Shown in pieces: positions 1 to 10,867 of a stretch of 64,000 bases of DNA. The stretch is from Orientallactaga sibirica (taxonomy: Eukaryota; Chordata; Mammalia; Rodentia; Dipodidae). The notes beneath the pieces were generated by a model. The model saw only the letters and a list, made by a program, of their open reading frames with translations. It searched no databases and was not told the DNA's origin. The stretch covers positions 20,569,001-20,633,000 of the forward strand of contig JAEOAD010000029.1 in the NCBI GenBank assembly GCA_036365145.1, in the 5' to 3' direction. The position numbers and the translations under genes are program-made. Position 1 is the first letter of the stretch. Each line of letters starts with the position of its first letter.

Positions 1-1073
1 TTAAAAAGTGTAGAACTTATCATCAATATTTAATGTTAATTCCATGTTAGAATAACACGAACTTCCCTCTCCTTCTCCTCCCCCCACACCTTTCCATTCC
101 TAATGTCTGGGCCTTGAGTTTTCTATCAGGTATGTCAGCAACTCAAGCTGGTCCAGATTAGAAACTACAGGTAAGTGACACCATGTGGCATTTGTCTTTC
201 TGTGATTGTGTGAGTTCACTGAGCATTATCTGTTCCAAATATGTCCATTTTTCTACAAATTTAATTGTATCATTTTTTTCTTACTGCTAAGTAGAATTCT
301 ATTGTGTAAATGTACCACAACTTTGTTATCCACTCATCCAATGATAGTCATCTGGGTTGATTCCAGTTCTTAGCTATAATGAATTGAGCAGCTATAGACA
401 TGGTTGAGCAAATATCTCTGTAGTGAAGCATGGAACATTTAGGATAAATTCCCAGTAGCAGAATAACTGGGTTTTCTGGTAGCTCGATATTCATCTTTTC
501 AGGAATCTCCATAATGATTTCAAGAGGTGTTGTACAGTTTACATTCCCACCAACAGTGGATGAGGGATCTTCTTTCCCCACATCCTCACCAACATTTGTT
601 GTCATTTCATTTTTTACTGATTGCCATCTTTACTGTAGTAAGGTGGGATCTGACAGTTGTTTCAATTTGCATTTCCCTAATGGTTAGGAATGCTGAACAT
701 TTTCTTAAGTGTGTTAGCCATTTGTATTTCTTCCACTCAGAACTCCCTATTCAGTTCTCCACCCCATTTTTGGATGAGATGTTTGATTATTTTATTGTTA
801 ATTTTTTAGGTCTTTTGCAGATTCTCAGCATTAGGCTTCTGTCAGTGGTATAGCTGGCAAGGATTTTCTCCCATTCAGTGGGTAATCTGTTGGCTCTACT
901 ATGGTATTTTTGTCTGTGCAAAAGCTTTTTGGCTTCATGAGATCCAATTGGTTGAGGGATTTTTTAGTTTCCTGGGCTACTGGTGTTTTGTTCAGGAAGT
1001 CATTTCCCCAGTCCTATATTATGGGAGTTTCTCCTGTTTATTCTTCCAGTAGAAGAAGACAATTGTTGGGCCC

Positions 1074-1444
1074 TAAGAGGCCCGGGCACTAGGCCCAGTG
1101 GAACTTCCTGAGCCTGGCTAGAGTTTGGCGACCTGTCTTTGGCCTATTACTCCTGCATAGGAATGACTCAGCAAGGCCTAAACCAAAACTGCCTCCGCCC
1201 AGCTACTGCTAACGTGGTGAAATACTATTGGCCCCTACACCTTTATCCCATTCTGAGATCCCCACCCTCTTTCTCAATGCTATATAAACACCTGCCTACT
1301 ACAATAAAACAAGATCCTGCTTTGACAAGTCTCCCGACCCAGTGTGTTTTCTCTCTGGTGCCTTGGAGGGGGGTCTGGGTCGTGGATACTCACCATCCCG
1401 CGCTGGACCGGCTCCTTCTTCAGCCCTGTCTGCCGGATCTATCA
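1074..1444 (+). mobile_element. Solo LTR, class II (ERVK/IAP-like), inserted in L1
   Basis: GC-rich block unlike the AT-rich L1 on both sides. It starts TGTTGGGC, the same start as the class II LTR at 19728. A TATATAAA box (1281-1288) is followed 15 bp later by AATAAA (1303-1308), the short U3-R layout of class II LTRs. No gag, pol or env flanks it and the L1 reading continues on both sides, so it is a solo LTR. The 3' boundary is uncertain by about 10 bp and I could not confirm a 6-bp TSD. Confidence 0.72.
1281..1308 (+). promoter_or_regulatory. TATA box and polyadenylation signal of the solo LTR
   Basis: TATATAAA at 1281-1288 and AATAAA at 1303-1308 within the LTR. The spacing suits a short R region. 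These could still drive plus-strand transcription; activity is not shown. Confidence 0.6.
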
Positions 1445-2757
1445 GGTTGTATATTGAGATCTGAAATCCTTTTGGACTTGATTTTTGTGTATGATGACAT
1501 GAGTGGGTCTAGTTCCATTCTTCTACATATGTTATCAAATTTGTCCAGCACCATTTGTTGAAGATACTATATTTTCTTCAGTATATGTTATTGGCACCTT
1601 TGTCAAAGATCAAGTAGCTGTAGTTACTTGACCTAAGGTCCAGTCTTCAATTCTGTTCCATTGGTCTATATTTCTGTCTTTATGTCAGTACCATGCTGTT
1701 TTTGTTACTATGGCTTTTTAGTATGGCTAGTTTTAGATCAAGTGTGGTGATACTTTTAGAGGTGTTTCCTTTGTTGATGCTATGTTTTGATATTCAAGGC
1801 CTGATACCATTCCATGTGAATTTTGAAGTCATTTTTTGTAGCTCTGTGAAGAAAGGTGCTGAAATTTTCATTGGTATTGCATTAAATATGTTTTTGGTAG
1901 AATTGCCATTTTTACAATATTTACTCTACCTATCTAGGAGGATGGGAGATCTTTCCATCTTCTCAAGTCCTCCTTGATTTCTTTCTTGAGTTTGTTTTAT
2001 GTTTTCATTGTATAGGTCTTTCACATCCTTGGTTAGTGTTATTCCAAGGTATTTATGTAATTTTGTTGCTTTGAAAGTGGGACAGCGTTGCTGATTTCTT
2101 TGTCTGTATATTTGTCCTTTGCATATGGAAAGGGTATACTTATTTTTATGTGTTGATTTTGTATTCTGCCACTTTACTGAAGGAATTAATCAGCTTTAGA
2201 AGTTTTGAAATGGAGACTTTCAGGTCACTAGTGTATAGGATAATGTCATCTGCAAATAGTGCTACCTTGACTTGTTCCAATTTGTATCCCTTTTATCTCT
2301 TTCTCTTGTATTATTGCTTGGACTAGGATTTCTAGTACTATACTGATGAGCAGTGGTAAGAGTGGGCATCCCTCTCTTGTTCCCTATCTCGATTGGAACT
2401 ACTTAAGTCTTTCCCCATGAAGTATTATTTGGATTCTAGGTCCTTTATATATAGTCTTAATTAGGTTAAGCTATAAATCCTCCATGCCTATTTTCTCCAG
2501 TTTTTGATCATGAAGTGGTGTATTTTGTGAAAGGCCTTTTCGGCATCAATTGAGATGATTGTGTGGTTCTTGTGATTATTTATGTTGTGTATTACATTCA
2601 CCAATTTCCATATGTTGAACCATTCCTGCATCCCTGGGATGAGCCTTCTTGATCAACATGGATAATGGTTTTCATGTGTTGTTGAATTTGGTTTGCAAGG
2701 ATTTTGTTCAATATCTTCACATCTAAATTCATCAGGGATATAGGCCTATATTTTTCC

Positions 2758-2984
2758 TTTTTAAAAATATTTTGTTTTTTATTTATTTAGTTGAGGTAGA
2801 GAGAGAGGGAGAGAGAGAGAAGGAGAGAGAATATGGGAATGCCAGGGCTTCCTGTCACTGCAAATGAACTCCAGATGCATGTGGCATCTTGTGTATCTGG
2901 CTTACATGGGGTCCTGGGGAATCAAACCGAGGTCCTTTGACTTTGTAGGCAAGTGCCTTAACCTATAAACCATCTCTCCAGCCC
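2758..2984 (-). mobile_element. DIP-type tRNA-derived SINE
   Basis: Read on minus: tRNA-like head (GGGCTGGAGAGATGG), CCAGATGCA core, then the (CT)n block, seen here as gagagaga, and an A-rich tail (T-rich on plus) at the left end. It sits inside the L1 RT region. Confidence 0.85.
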
Positions 2985-3177
2985 TAGTTTTCTTTTCTTG
3001 TTGTACCTCTGATATTAGTATTATGGTGGTCCTATCTTCATAAAAGGAGTTGGAGAGGATTCCCTGCTCTCCAATTATGTGAAACACTTTGAGAAAAAAA
3101 TGGTTTCAGTTCTACAATAAAGGTTTGACAGAATTCTGCTGAGATGCTATCTGGTCCTGAACTTTTCTTCTTGGGGT

Positions 3178-3474
3178 GTGTGGTGGTTTGATTGGAAATT
3201 AAAGCCTCCTGGAGGTAGAGTATTGTTGGGGACGGGCCTATGAGTATTATAGCCAGCTTCCTTGCCAGTGTTTGGCACACTCCCCTATTGCTGTTGTCCA
3301 CCTTATGTTGGCCAGGGGTTATGTCCACCCTCTGCTCATGCAATCATTTTTCCTGCCATCAAGGAGCTACCCTTCAAGCCTGTAGGCAAAAATAAACCTC
3401 TTTTTTTCCCACAAGCTGATCTTGGTCGGGTGATTTCTGCCAGCAATGCGAACCTGACTGCAACTGGGTGATTA
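3178..3474 (+). mobile_element. LTR-like interspersed repeat, family not identified
   Basis: Starts near TGTGGTGGTTTGA, has AATAAA near 3391 and ends near a GACTGCAAC motif. L1 sequence resumes after it. It resembles the TGGTTTG...AAT type of rodent solo LTRs; the repeat at 48801-49130 may be a distant relative on the other strand. Boundaries are approximate. Confidence 0.5.
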
Positions 3475-3488
3475 GTGATTACCTTTAT

Positions 3489-3653
3489 TTGTTGTTGTTG
3501 TTTTTGTTCTGTTTTTCGAGGTAGGGTTTCGCTCTAGCCCAGCCTGGCCTGGAATTCACTATGTAGTCTCAGGGTGGCCTTGACCTCATGGCCATCCTCC
3601 TATCTCTGCCTCCTGAGTGTTGGGATTAAAGGCGTGCTCCACCACACTGGACA
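3489..3653 (-). mobile_element. B1 SINE
   Basis: Reverse-strand 7SL-derived sequence: T-rich tail at the left, then TTCGAGGTAGGG, GGAATTCACTATGTAGTC and the TGGGATTAAAGGCGTG head. Near-matching flanks beginning TGATTAC on both sides look like a TSD. Confidence 0.9.
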
Positions 3654-4194
3654 TGATTACTTTTTAATCTCCATGGATGTGCAGGTTTGTTTAGGAGATT
3701 AATTTGCTCCAAGTTTAGTTTTTGTATGTGGTATGTGGCTAGGAATTCACCATTTCTTCCAGATTACCCAGTTTTGTGGTATAGAAGTTTTGGAAATATG
3801 GCCTAACGATCTTCCAATTTTATTGATATGTGCTGTGATATCTTCTTTGCATTTTTGCATTTATGATTCTGTTAATTCGAGACTTCTCTCTCTCTTTATT
3901 TTTTTTTGCTTGATCAAATTTGCTAAGGGTTTATCAATCTTGTTTATTACTTCAAAGAACCAGTTCTCCATTTCATCATTTTTAATTTGTTTTCTTAGTT
4001 TCCAATTCATTAGTTTCCAGTGCCTTTAGGTAGACAGTTATTTATTTGGAATCTCTCTATCTTTGTTATGAAGGTATTTAGAGCTGCGAATTTTCCCCTT
4101 AGGACTTCCTTCATCATGTTCTATAAGTTTGGGTAAGTTGTGTTTTTATTATCACTCAATCTAGGATATTTACAATTTCTGTTTTTGATGTCTT

Positions 4195-4515
4195 TCATGC
4201 CAGTTCATTGTTTAAAAGTGTGTTGTTCAATCTCCAATCCTGGAGGAGTTCCTGATGTGTCTCATTATTAATTTCTATTTTTAAAGCATTGTCATCTGAT
4301 TTGATGCAGAAAGGTATTTCAGTTTTCCTGAATTTATGGAGGAATGCATTATGTCCTAATATATGGCCCATTTTGGAGAAGGGTCTGTGGGCTGCTGAGG
4401 AAAATTTGTATTCTGTAAAGTTGGGATGGAAAGTTCTGTAAGTGTCCATTAGGTCTAGCTCATCTATGATGTTGTTGAGCTCTATTATTTCCCTGTTGAT
4501 TTTCTGTTTGGACAA
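4195..4515 (-). pseudogene. L1 ORF2 endonuclease, C-terminal half (old L1)
   Basis: A 106-codon open frame matching the C-terminal half of the L1 apurinic/apyrimidinic endonuclease: DLxDxYRTFHP and the SAAH block are clear. The catalytic SKxDH motif reads SKMGH, so the key Asp is Gly. Its N-terminal half lies at 5991-6260. The two were one domain before a younger L1 inserted between them. Confidence 0.82.
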
Positions 4516-4529
4516 TCTGTCTACTTATT

Positions 4530-5985
4530 TATTTATTTGTTTATTTGATTTATTTATGTTTTTTGTTTTATTTTTATTTAAGTGTTTTTAATTATTATTT
4601 TTATTGACAACTTCTATACTTAGATACAAAAAAACATATGATATTTCCCTCCCCTCCCCCCATTCCACTTTAGAACTCCAATCTCCATCATATCCCCTCC
4701 CTCTCTCCATTAGTCTCTCTTTTAATTTGATGTCATCATCTTTTTCTTCTATTTTGAGGGTCTTGCAGAGTATTGATAGGCACTGCAAGGTCATGGATAT
4801 CAAGGCCAATTTCTGTCTGGGCAGTTGCATTATAAAAAGTCATACCCTTCCTTTGGCTCTTCCATTCTATCTGCCCCCTCTTCCACAATGGTCCTTGAGT
4901 CTTGGAGGGTGTGACAGAGGTGTTTCAGTGCTGGGCACTCCTCCATCCCTTCTTCTCAGCACTATGTTGCCTTTTGGGTCATCCCAGTGGTCATTGCCAT
5001 CTGAAAAGAGAAGCTTCTCTAACCAGAAGTGAGAGTAGCATTAATATGTGAATATGAACATTAAGTGTAGTGCTTTCAGGGCAGCTTGGTGGGAATAACA
5101 TTTAGTCAGACAAGAGCAGGCCTTATACCCCTAAGGCTCATGACCTCACCTGCCATAGACTTTTGCTCAGTTTTTTCTGTACCAGGCATGTATTCCCTCC
5201 CGTAGAGAGGGCCTTCAGTCCAATTATGGAACAGTTGGTTACCCCAAGAGCAGACATCCTACTATTGCACCCGTTCAGTCATTGGGCCTGGATGGCCAAA
5301 CTTGAATATTCAGTATCCACTGTTTTCACTGCTGATGACTTCTGTCTCCCATATGGCTGCATTCAGTGCAGGTTTTTCCAGCTTTCATTTGGCTGGTCTA
5401 CAGGGAGAAGGTTTTCTGCTCAGCACAAGCTTGCTTTCTCCGTGACCTTACCTCTCAGGCAAGAGATGTCTTCAGAAATAGGATCTTACTATCTGTTTCT
5501 CAAGGGAAACCAAGGGCTTTGGCAAAAGCCTTTAATGTTTTGGAGGCTACTGGGACCTCCTTGGCCAACAACTCACTGGAAGGTATCCCATTCCAGGCAC
5601 TGAAAATTTTCTAGTAACAGTCTACAGCTTCTAGATGTGCAATTATTCAAAAAAGTAGGTTTACACAAGTCTTATTCACAATATCTTGAATTTATATTGA
5701 CCCTCCCCCTGCCCTTCTTTTACGCATTCTCTTCCCATGGCCTCGCTTAGGCCATTCCCCTCCCTGTAATCTATTCTTCTACTTACATATGTGCAATACC
5801 ATACAATTAAGTCCTTCCCTTTCCTCCCTCCCTTATAGCCTTTTACCAGCTTACTGGTTTCTGGTACCTATTTTTGTTTCCAGTTCACATACAAATCTAT
5901 ACATTTGTAGCTAGGATCCACATATGAGAGAGAACATGTGACGTTTGGCTTTCTGAGCCTGGGTTACCTCACTTAGTATAAAAAA
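4530..5985 (-). mobile_element. Younger 5'-truncated L1 3' end nested in the old L1
   Basis: Begins on the left with a long T/TTTA-rich tract (the antisense poly-A tail) and continues with a long 3'UTR closely similar to 52363-53745 over its whole length. It stops abruptly near 5980, where old L1 sequence resumes. Flanks read TCTACTTATTTAT on the left and TCTATTTATGATAG on the right, consistent with a short TSD. The several open frames inside it on both strands are chance frames in non-coding 3'UTR. Confidence 0.85.
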
Positions 5986-5990
5986 TCTAT

Positions 5991-6260
5991 TTATGATAGT
6001 AGAGTATTCAAGTCCCCAACCATGATGGCATTAGTGTTTATTTCTATTTTGTTGGAAAGTAGGTTTTGTTTTATAAACTGTGGTGCACCTGTGTTTGGCA
6101 CATATACATTTATGATTATGATGTCATCATGTTGGATCATTACCTTGATGAGTAAGAAGTGGCCTCCTTTATCCTTTTTGATTACCTTTGGTTTGAAGTC
6201 CATTTTATCAGATATTAATGTTTCCTCTTGTTTTTTATTTCCATTTGCTTGGAATATCAT
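5991..6260 (-). pseudogene. L1 ORF2 endonuclease, N-terminal part (old L1)
   Basis: 89 codons of L1 endonuclease, including DFKP, the HFLLIKV strand and VGDLNTLLS with the conserved Asp and Asn of the active site. It ends exactly where the nested L1 begins. Confidence 0.82.
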
Positions 6261-7195
6261 TTTCCATCCTTACCCCCTGAGGAAGTGTCTGTCTTTAGTG
6301 GTGAGGTTGGTTTCTTAAAGACCGAGTCAATTTTTCTGATCCATTATGTTAACTTGTGTCTTCTCATGGATGAGTTAAGACCATTAATGTTTAAGGTTAT
6401 AACTGTGAGGTTCAATTTAATCCATGCAGTGATGAGGTGCTTTATGGTTTTTGGTGCTTTCTTGTGTTTTGTACCTTTTTGAGCCTGCTCTAGTTTTTGT
6501 TATTGTGATTTTCTTCTTGTAAGCTCTTGAGATTGGTTCTTCAACTCTTTTGTGTGGAGCAATCCCTGAAGTATTCTCCGTAGGATTGGATTTGTGTTTA
6601 TAAAGTCATAAAGTTGATTTTTTTTTCATGGGAAGTTTTTCTTTTACCATCTACTATGAGGGATATTTTCACGGGGTACAGAAAGTTGGGTTGGAAGTCA
6701 TAGTCTCTTAGACTTTGAGGTGTTCCTTTCCAGACCCTTCTGGCTTTCAGGGTTCCTTTGAGAAGTATATGGTCATTGTGATGGAAGTGCTTTGTATGTA
6801 GTGAATTGTCTCTTTCTTGCTACTTTTGGCACTCTCTCTTTGTTTTCATTGTTAATAGTTTTAGTTATTATGTACCTTGGAGAGTTTCTTCTTTGGTTCT
6901 GCTGTTTGTTGTTCTGTGTGATTCTCATATCTGAATGGGCCTTTCTTTTGAAATATTGGAAAGATTTTCTTCAATAATTTTGTTTAATATGTTCTCTGTG
7001 CCTCTGGCCTGGATTTTCTCAACTTCTGGTTATCCATGAACCTGATGTTTGGTCATTTTATGTTATCCCACAGTTCCCTTGTATGCCATCCACATGATTT
7101 TCTTTTTTTAATTTAGTAAAGTTTTTGGCCTCCCAATCAATTTCTTCCGTCTTGTCTTCAAGGTCAGAGTTCTGTCTTCTACATGATTAACTCTG

Positions 7196-7417
7196 TTAGT
7201 GAGGGGTTCTAAGGAGGTATTTAGAAGCTCTATTTGATTTACATTTTCTGTTGTGTTGTTTTACATTGTGCCCATCTCTTTTTTTGAGGTATGATTTCAG
7301 TTCAAGGTCTGATTTTCTTGATGCTTCCTGGAATTTATTCTTGCATTTGATAAAGTCTTTATTAATCTTCTTAATCAGCTGATTATTTAGATCATCCATT
7401 TGTTGACTCACCTTCAA
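7196..7417 (-). pseudogene. L1 ORF1 coiled-coil remnant (old L1)
   Basis: 73 open codons, Lys/Gln/Leu-rich with heptad-like spacing, in the position of the ORF1p coiled coil. ORF1p is an RNA-binding trimer in functional L1s. The frame is interrupted on both sides. Confidence 0.55.
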
Positions 7418-7581
7418 TTCATTTATATCTCTTCTTGAGGCTTATATGGGCTTTTTCAATTAAGTTAAGACTAGTGACAAAAGCTGAGTGCTCTAAGAGA
7501 TGCTTCTGCTCAATTTCATTTATGCAATTATTGTTTTTTTTTTTTTTTTTGATGGTATGTTTTCAGTTCAGCAGTTCTTTT

Positions 7582-7835
7582 AATTTTTTTTATTTATTTT
7601 TATTTTTGGAAAGAGACACAGAGAGAGACAGAGGGAGAGGCAGAGCATGGGCACGCCAGCAGCCTCTCAGCCACTGTGAATGAACTCCAGATGCATGCGC
7701 CCCCTTGTGGGAAAGTGTGGCATTGCACTCTTGCATCACTTTGCATCTGGCTAAATGTGGGACCTGGAGATTGGAACCGGTGTGCTTAGGCTTAGCAGGG
7801 AGGCGCCTTAACTGCTAAGCCATCTCTTCAGCCCA
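7582..7835 (-). mobile_element. DIP-type SINE, long form, with 17-bp TSD
   Basis: Flanked by perfect 17-bp repeats AGTTCAGCAGTTCTTTT at 7565-7581 and 7836-7852, which fixes the boundaries. It has the same head and (CT)n block as other copies, plus about 40-45 extra bases near 7711-7755 containing CACTTTGCATCTGG. The copy at 58236-58497 shares this extra block, so they form a subfamily. Confidence 0.9.
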
Positions 7836-8134
7836 AGTTCAGCAGTTCTTTTGATCAGGGTCACATTGGTTGTTTTGTTTTCATTTTGGGATTCAATTAC
7901 TGTTGATTTCTCTGTGATTTCACTAGAGGTTTCCATTTTAGGATTACTCATTCTTTGTGGCAATCTCTGAGTTTTCTTTCTTTTTTGTGTGTATTGTGTT
8001 CTGGGTAGACATTGAATTTCATTGAGGGGGAAGCTTGTAGGATCTTCAGTGACTGTTCTGTTTTAAATGTAAACTGGATTGGTGTACTATGGGGTTAAAC
8101 TGGATATGCACAGATTTGGGAGATTACAAGAACA

Positions 8135-8665
8135 TCAAAGGTACCTGGGGAACTCAGAATTGGGGAACTATGAGCTCTGGCCTACTCACTCCACTTGCAC
8201 ACTGTCTTCAGCACATGGGGATCAGGGTTTGGGGAGACAGGAAGCTGGATAGCCAGGGACAAGAGGCTAGCTCCTACTGTGTCCTTGTACCCTCTGGCTC
8301 AGGGGAATAGGGATTTGATTACCCAGGGCACAGTCAATCAGAAAACCCAAGAAAAAGCCCTGCTTCCACAGCCTACAAGGCAGGGACCCGGCTGTTCCAA
8401 GCCAGTAGCAGGGGTACTGGGAACTGGGAGGTGGGGAGGGAACCACGAGCTTTGGACCACTCACTCAATGTGCACACCCTCAGTAGCAGGTGATCCATGA
8501 GTTGGGGACCCAGGAGCCACTCAATCAGGAAAGTGAAGCAAAGGGCCTGCTTCCACAGCAAGCTTTCAGGGTCCAGGAAGCACCAAGCTAGCAGCAGAGA
8601 AATCAAGACCAGGGAACTGGGAGGTGAGTAGGGATCAGGGAGGTCTGACCTCCTAAATTTATTAT
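8135..8665 (-). repeat. Tandem repeats in the L1 5'UTR (monomer-like)
   Basis: GC-richer block at the L1 5' end. Shared landmarks recur about 188-193 bp apart: TGCTTCCACA at 8361 and 8549, TCAATCAG at 8334 and 8521, GAACTGGGAG at 8421 and 8614. A partial third unit may lie at 8135-8330. Mouse L1 promoters are built from tandem monomers of about 200 bp, so a promoter role is a reasonable inference. Confidence 0.65.
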
Positions 8666-8689
8666 TTGAAGACATTTACTTTTGAAAAT

Positions 8690-9550
8690 TGAAGATCATG
8701 ATACAGGTAGAGCCAAAATCAGAATACTCAGACAAATGTTATTTCCACCCTGTGATTCCACCATGAGAAGTCACAAACCCTGTAACTGTTCTCTTTAATT
8801 CCAATAAACATAAGTTTTGTGGGGCAGTGTGGAGAATGATAAAGCTTGGCTCTGGTGATCTTTATAGTGTGGAACCACTTCTTCAGTTATTAATTCAACA
8901 TCAACACAATAGTAACACAGGGTTCTACTTTGGACACTTCAGTAAGTGTCCTTCCAAATTTTGTGATTCTTTGTCCCAAGCTACATTTGCAGAAGCAATT
9001 TAATAGGTAAAGAACAGACCAGACAAACAACGCAGTGAAAAGAACATTTTGTCTTTTTCTGTGAAACCAAGATTTCCTAAGAGCAGCACATTTTGCAAGT
9101 AAAGTCAACATACCACAATTTGAGAACTTCATTTTCCTTCTCAGCTTTTAGACTATATAGTAATTTATTCTTCTCAGTAAAGAGAACCAGAATGTTTTCT
9201 TTCCTTCAGTATTGTTAGACAGAGATTCAATGTGTAAACCATTAAATTCTGCTGAATATGATATCAAGATAGCATAAATGCAAAAATTGATGCTTTATTG
9301 CTTGGGAAAACCCAACACTACTGAGACAAAAGGCAGAAATTCATGTTTGGAGCCTGGGTGGTGGGTTCAGTTCCCTGCAGTCTTTGTTGGGTCTGCTATG
9401 TATTTCTGTAGCTGAGTTTCTTCTTCAGAAATGAAGAATTGAAGCTATTTCAGTTGTGTGATGAGAATACAGAGACAATAAGCATGAACTCTGAGGTATA
9501 TGCCAGACAAAATGCAGATATATAAAAATTTCCACTGAGTGTGAGTGCAT
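8690..9550. other. No recognised gene; weak coding-like trace on minus
   Basis: Mostly AT-rich unique sequence. On the minus strand, 8890-9132 is an 80-codon open frame with a hydrophobic stretch near its middle. Another frame at about 8790-8930 looks mildly coding-like. I recognise no family. Chance or a decayed retrocopy are both possible. Confidence 0.3.
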
Positions 9551-9554
9551 TTTC

Positions 9555-9722
9555 ATGTATACTAACTCATAGTTCCTTGGTCTTAGATAACTCACTGAAA
9601 CTTCTTGTTTATCTATAAAAAGTCAGGATAAGGGTATTTCACTAAAGGGTTATTGTGTGGATTAAATAGTTTAATATATCCACTTTGTTTAGGATAACAT
9701 TCAGTAAAACTACATGTTGCAT
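9555..9722 (+). mobile_element. MIR SINE (ancient)
   Basis: Degenerate match to MIR: a TTGGTCTTAGATAACTCACT block, a region resembling TTTCCTCATCTGTAAAATGG, then GGGTTATTGTGTGGATTAAAT. Confidence 0.55.
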
Positions 9723-10273
9723 ATTAATAATGGCATGTGTAAATATATGTTGATATCATTTCTAGATAACATTCAGCCACAAGGCATATTGGAAAATACT
9801 TTATCACTCTGTTACATGTACAGCCCATTTTTAAAAGTTATTTTTGCCTTTCTTTTTATCAATTTTATATTGAGAGTGTCTCACTAAATTACCAAGGTTT
9901 GTCTGAGTGTGACCCTCCTTCCTAAGTTTCCTAAGTAGAAAAATTGTCATTTTAATTATCTTTCCTTTTATGAGTGAAACAAAAGTCAGAAGAGAAAATA
10001 CCTTCTGAATTTAAGAAGAAAGATTATGTTGCCTTCTAATACAGCATGCAGTAATATAGAGTGTGTCTTAAATTACTTCAACCACTGATTTACATGCAAT
10101 GTCAACCTGGGAAACTAGTTGATCTCGTTCCCTAATTTGTCTGTTCCAGTATTTCAGATTTTGTTATTCCTTTATATTCCATACATTTCTATAAGTAAAC
10201 TACTTTTACTTTCATATTCTCATTTTAAATCTCCATAATTCTTCAACTCTCATTTTGAAAGAAAATTTCTTGC

Positions 10274-10431
10274 CTTAAAAGCTCCATCTCAAGGTCATTT
10301 TCAGGGCCAAGAAGAGGAACAATTTGTCCATTACCGAGTGGCAGTTCTTGAAACTGAAGTTGTTCCTAGGCTTTATCACTAATGGTAATAGCATCAACTT
10401 GGAATTCATCATTTAAGTCAAGGTATTTCTC
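10274..10431 (-). pseudogene. Exon-like segment, unidentified gene
   Basis: On the minus strand a pyrimidine-rich run ending TTATTCCAG directly precedes 10431, like a splice acceptor. From there one frame stays open except for a single TAG near codon 22. It reads as ordinary soluble protein (acidic and Leu-rich, with a PLGNGQIVPLL stretch). At 10274 the sequence AAG|GCAAGA could be a GC-type splice donor. The length would be 158 bp. I do not recognise the protein. It may be a decayed exon, a real exon in which the TAG is a sequencing error, or the last coding exon. Chance cannot be excluded. Confidence 0.4.
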
Positions 10432-10867
10432 CTGGAATAAGGTGAAAATAATGATAGCAGTTAAAACAAAAAAAAGGGTTTACTAAAAACGAGACAAGTG
10501 AGGAAGAAATCAATTTGGCATAATTTGTAACTGAGTATATCTATTAACATTAAATCTTCTCTAGATAAAATCTTAGAAAGTGTACTATAAGATTGAGGAA
10601 AACCTCTAGGTATATGTTTTTTTTCTAAATAAAATTAGATTGCAAATAACTAACTTGATTATAAATAAATTAGGAGAAGTGACAAAATTGCCTTAAGTGT
10701 TTTAACTAATTAAGCCACTGGGTCATGTATTTTCATTTGCTTTAAACTAAATAACTGGTAAGCCACGGAAGTGGCATACATTTATACTTTTCATGCTCAT
10801 AATATCTTTGGGGGTATGGTGCATTGACATTCCATTGTCTAAAGTTTGTACAGAAAATATATTGTAG
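10432..10867. other. AT-rich, nothing recognised
   Basis: If the exon-like segment just upstream is real, this would be its preceding intron on the minus strand. No repeat or gene recognised. Confidence 0.4.

Larger units (their letters stand above)
1..8680 (-). mobile_element. Old near-complete LINE-1, antisense, heavily interrupted
   Basis: Read on the minus strand this is L1 in normal order: 5'UTR at about 8060-8680, ORF1 pieces at about 6500-8050, ORF2 endonuclease at 6260-4195, reverse transcriptase with the FADD active-site motif at 2245-2256, and the ORF2 C-terminus and 3'UTR towards position 1. The window edge may cut off the 3' end. Stops and frameshifts occur throughout, so it is dead. 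The endonuclease retains a VGDLN motif near 6000, but its C-terminal SKxDHxLGH motif reads SKMGHILGH, so the catalytic Asp is lost. Six later insertions break it and are listed separately. Family assignment is secure; the subfamily is not known. Confidence 0.9.

Noticed and set aside
1139..1561. 140-codon plus frame
   Set aside because: Crosses the solo LTR and antisense L1; no coding origin.
4588..5614. Several 80-146 codon frames on both strands
   Set aside because: They lie in a non-coding L1 3'UTR; homologous copies at 10868 and 52363 have different frames.
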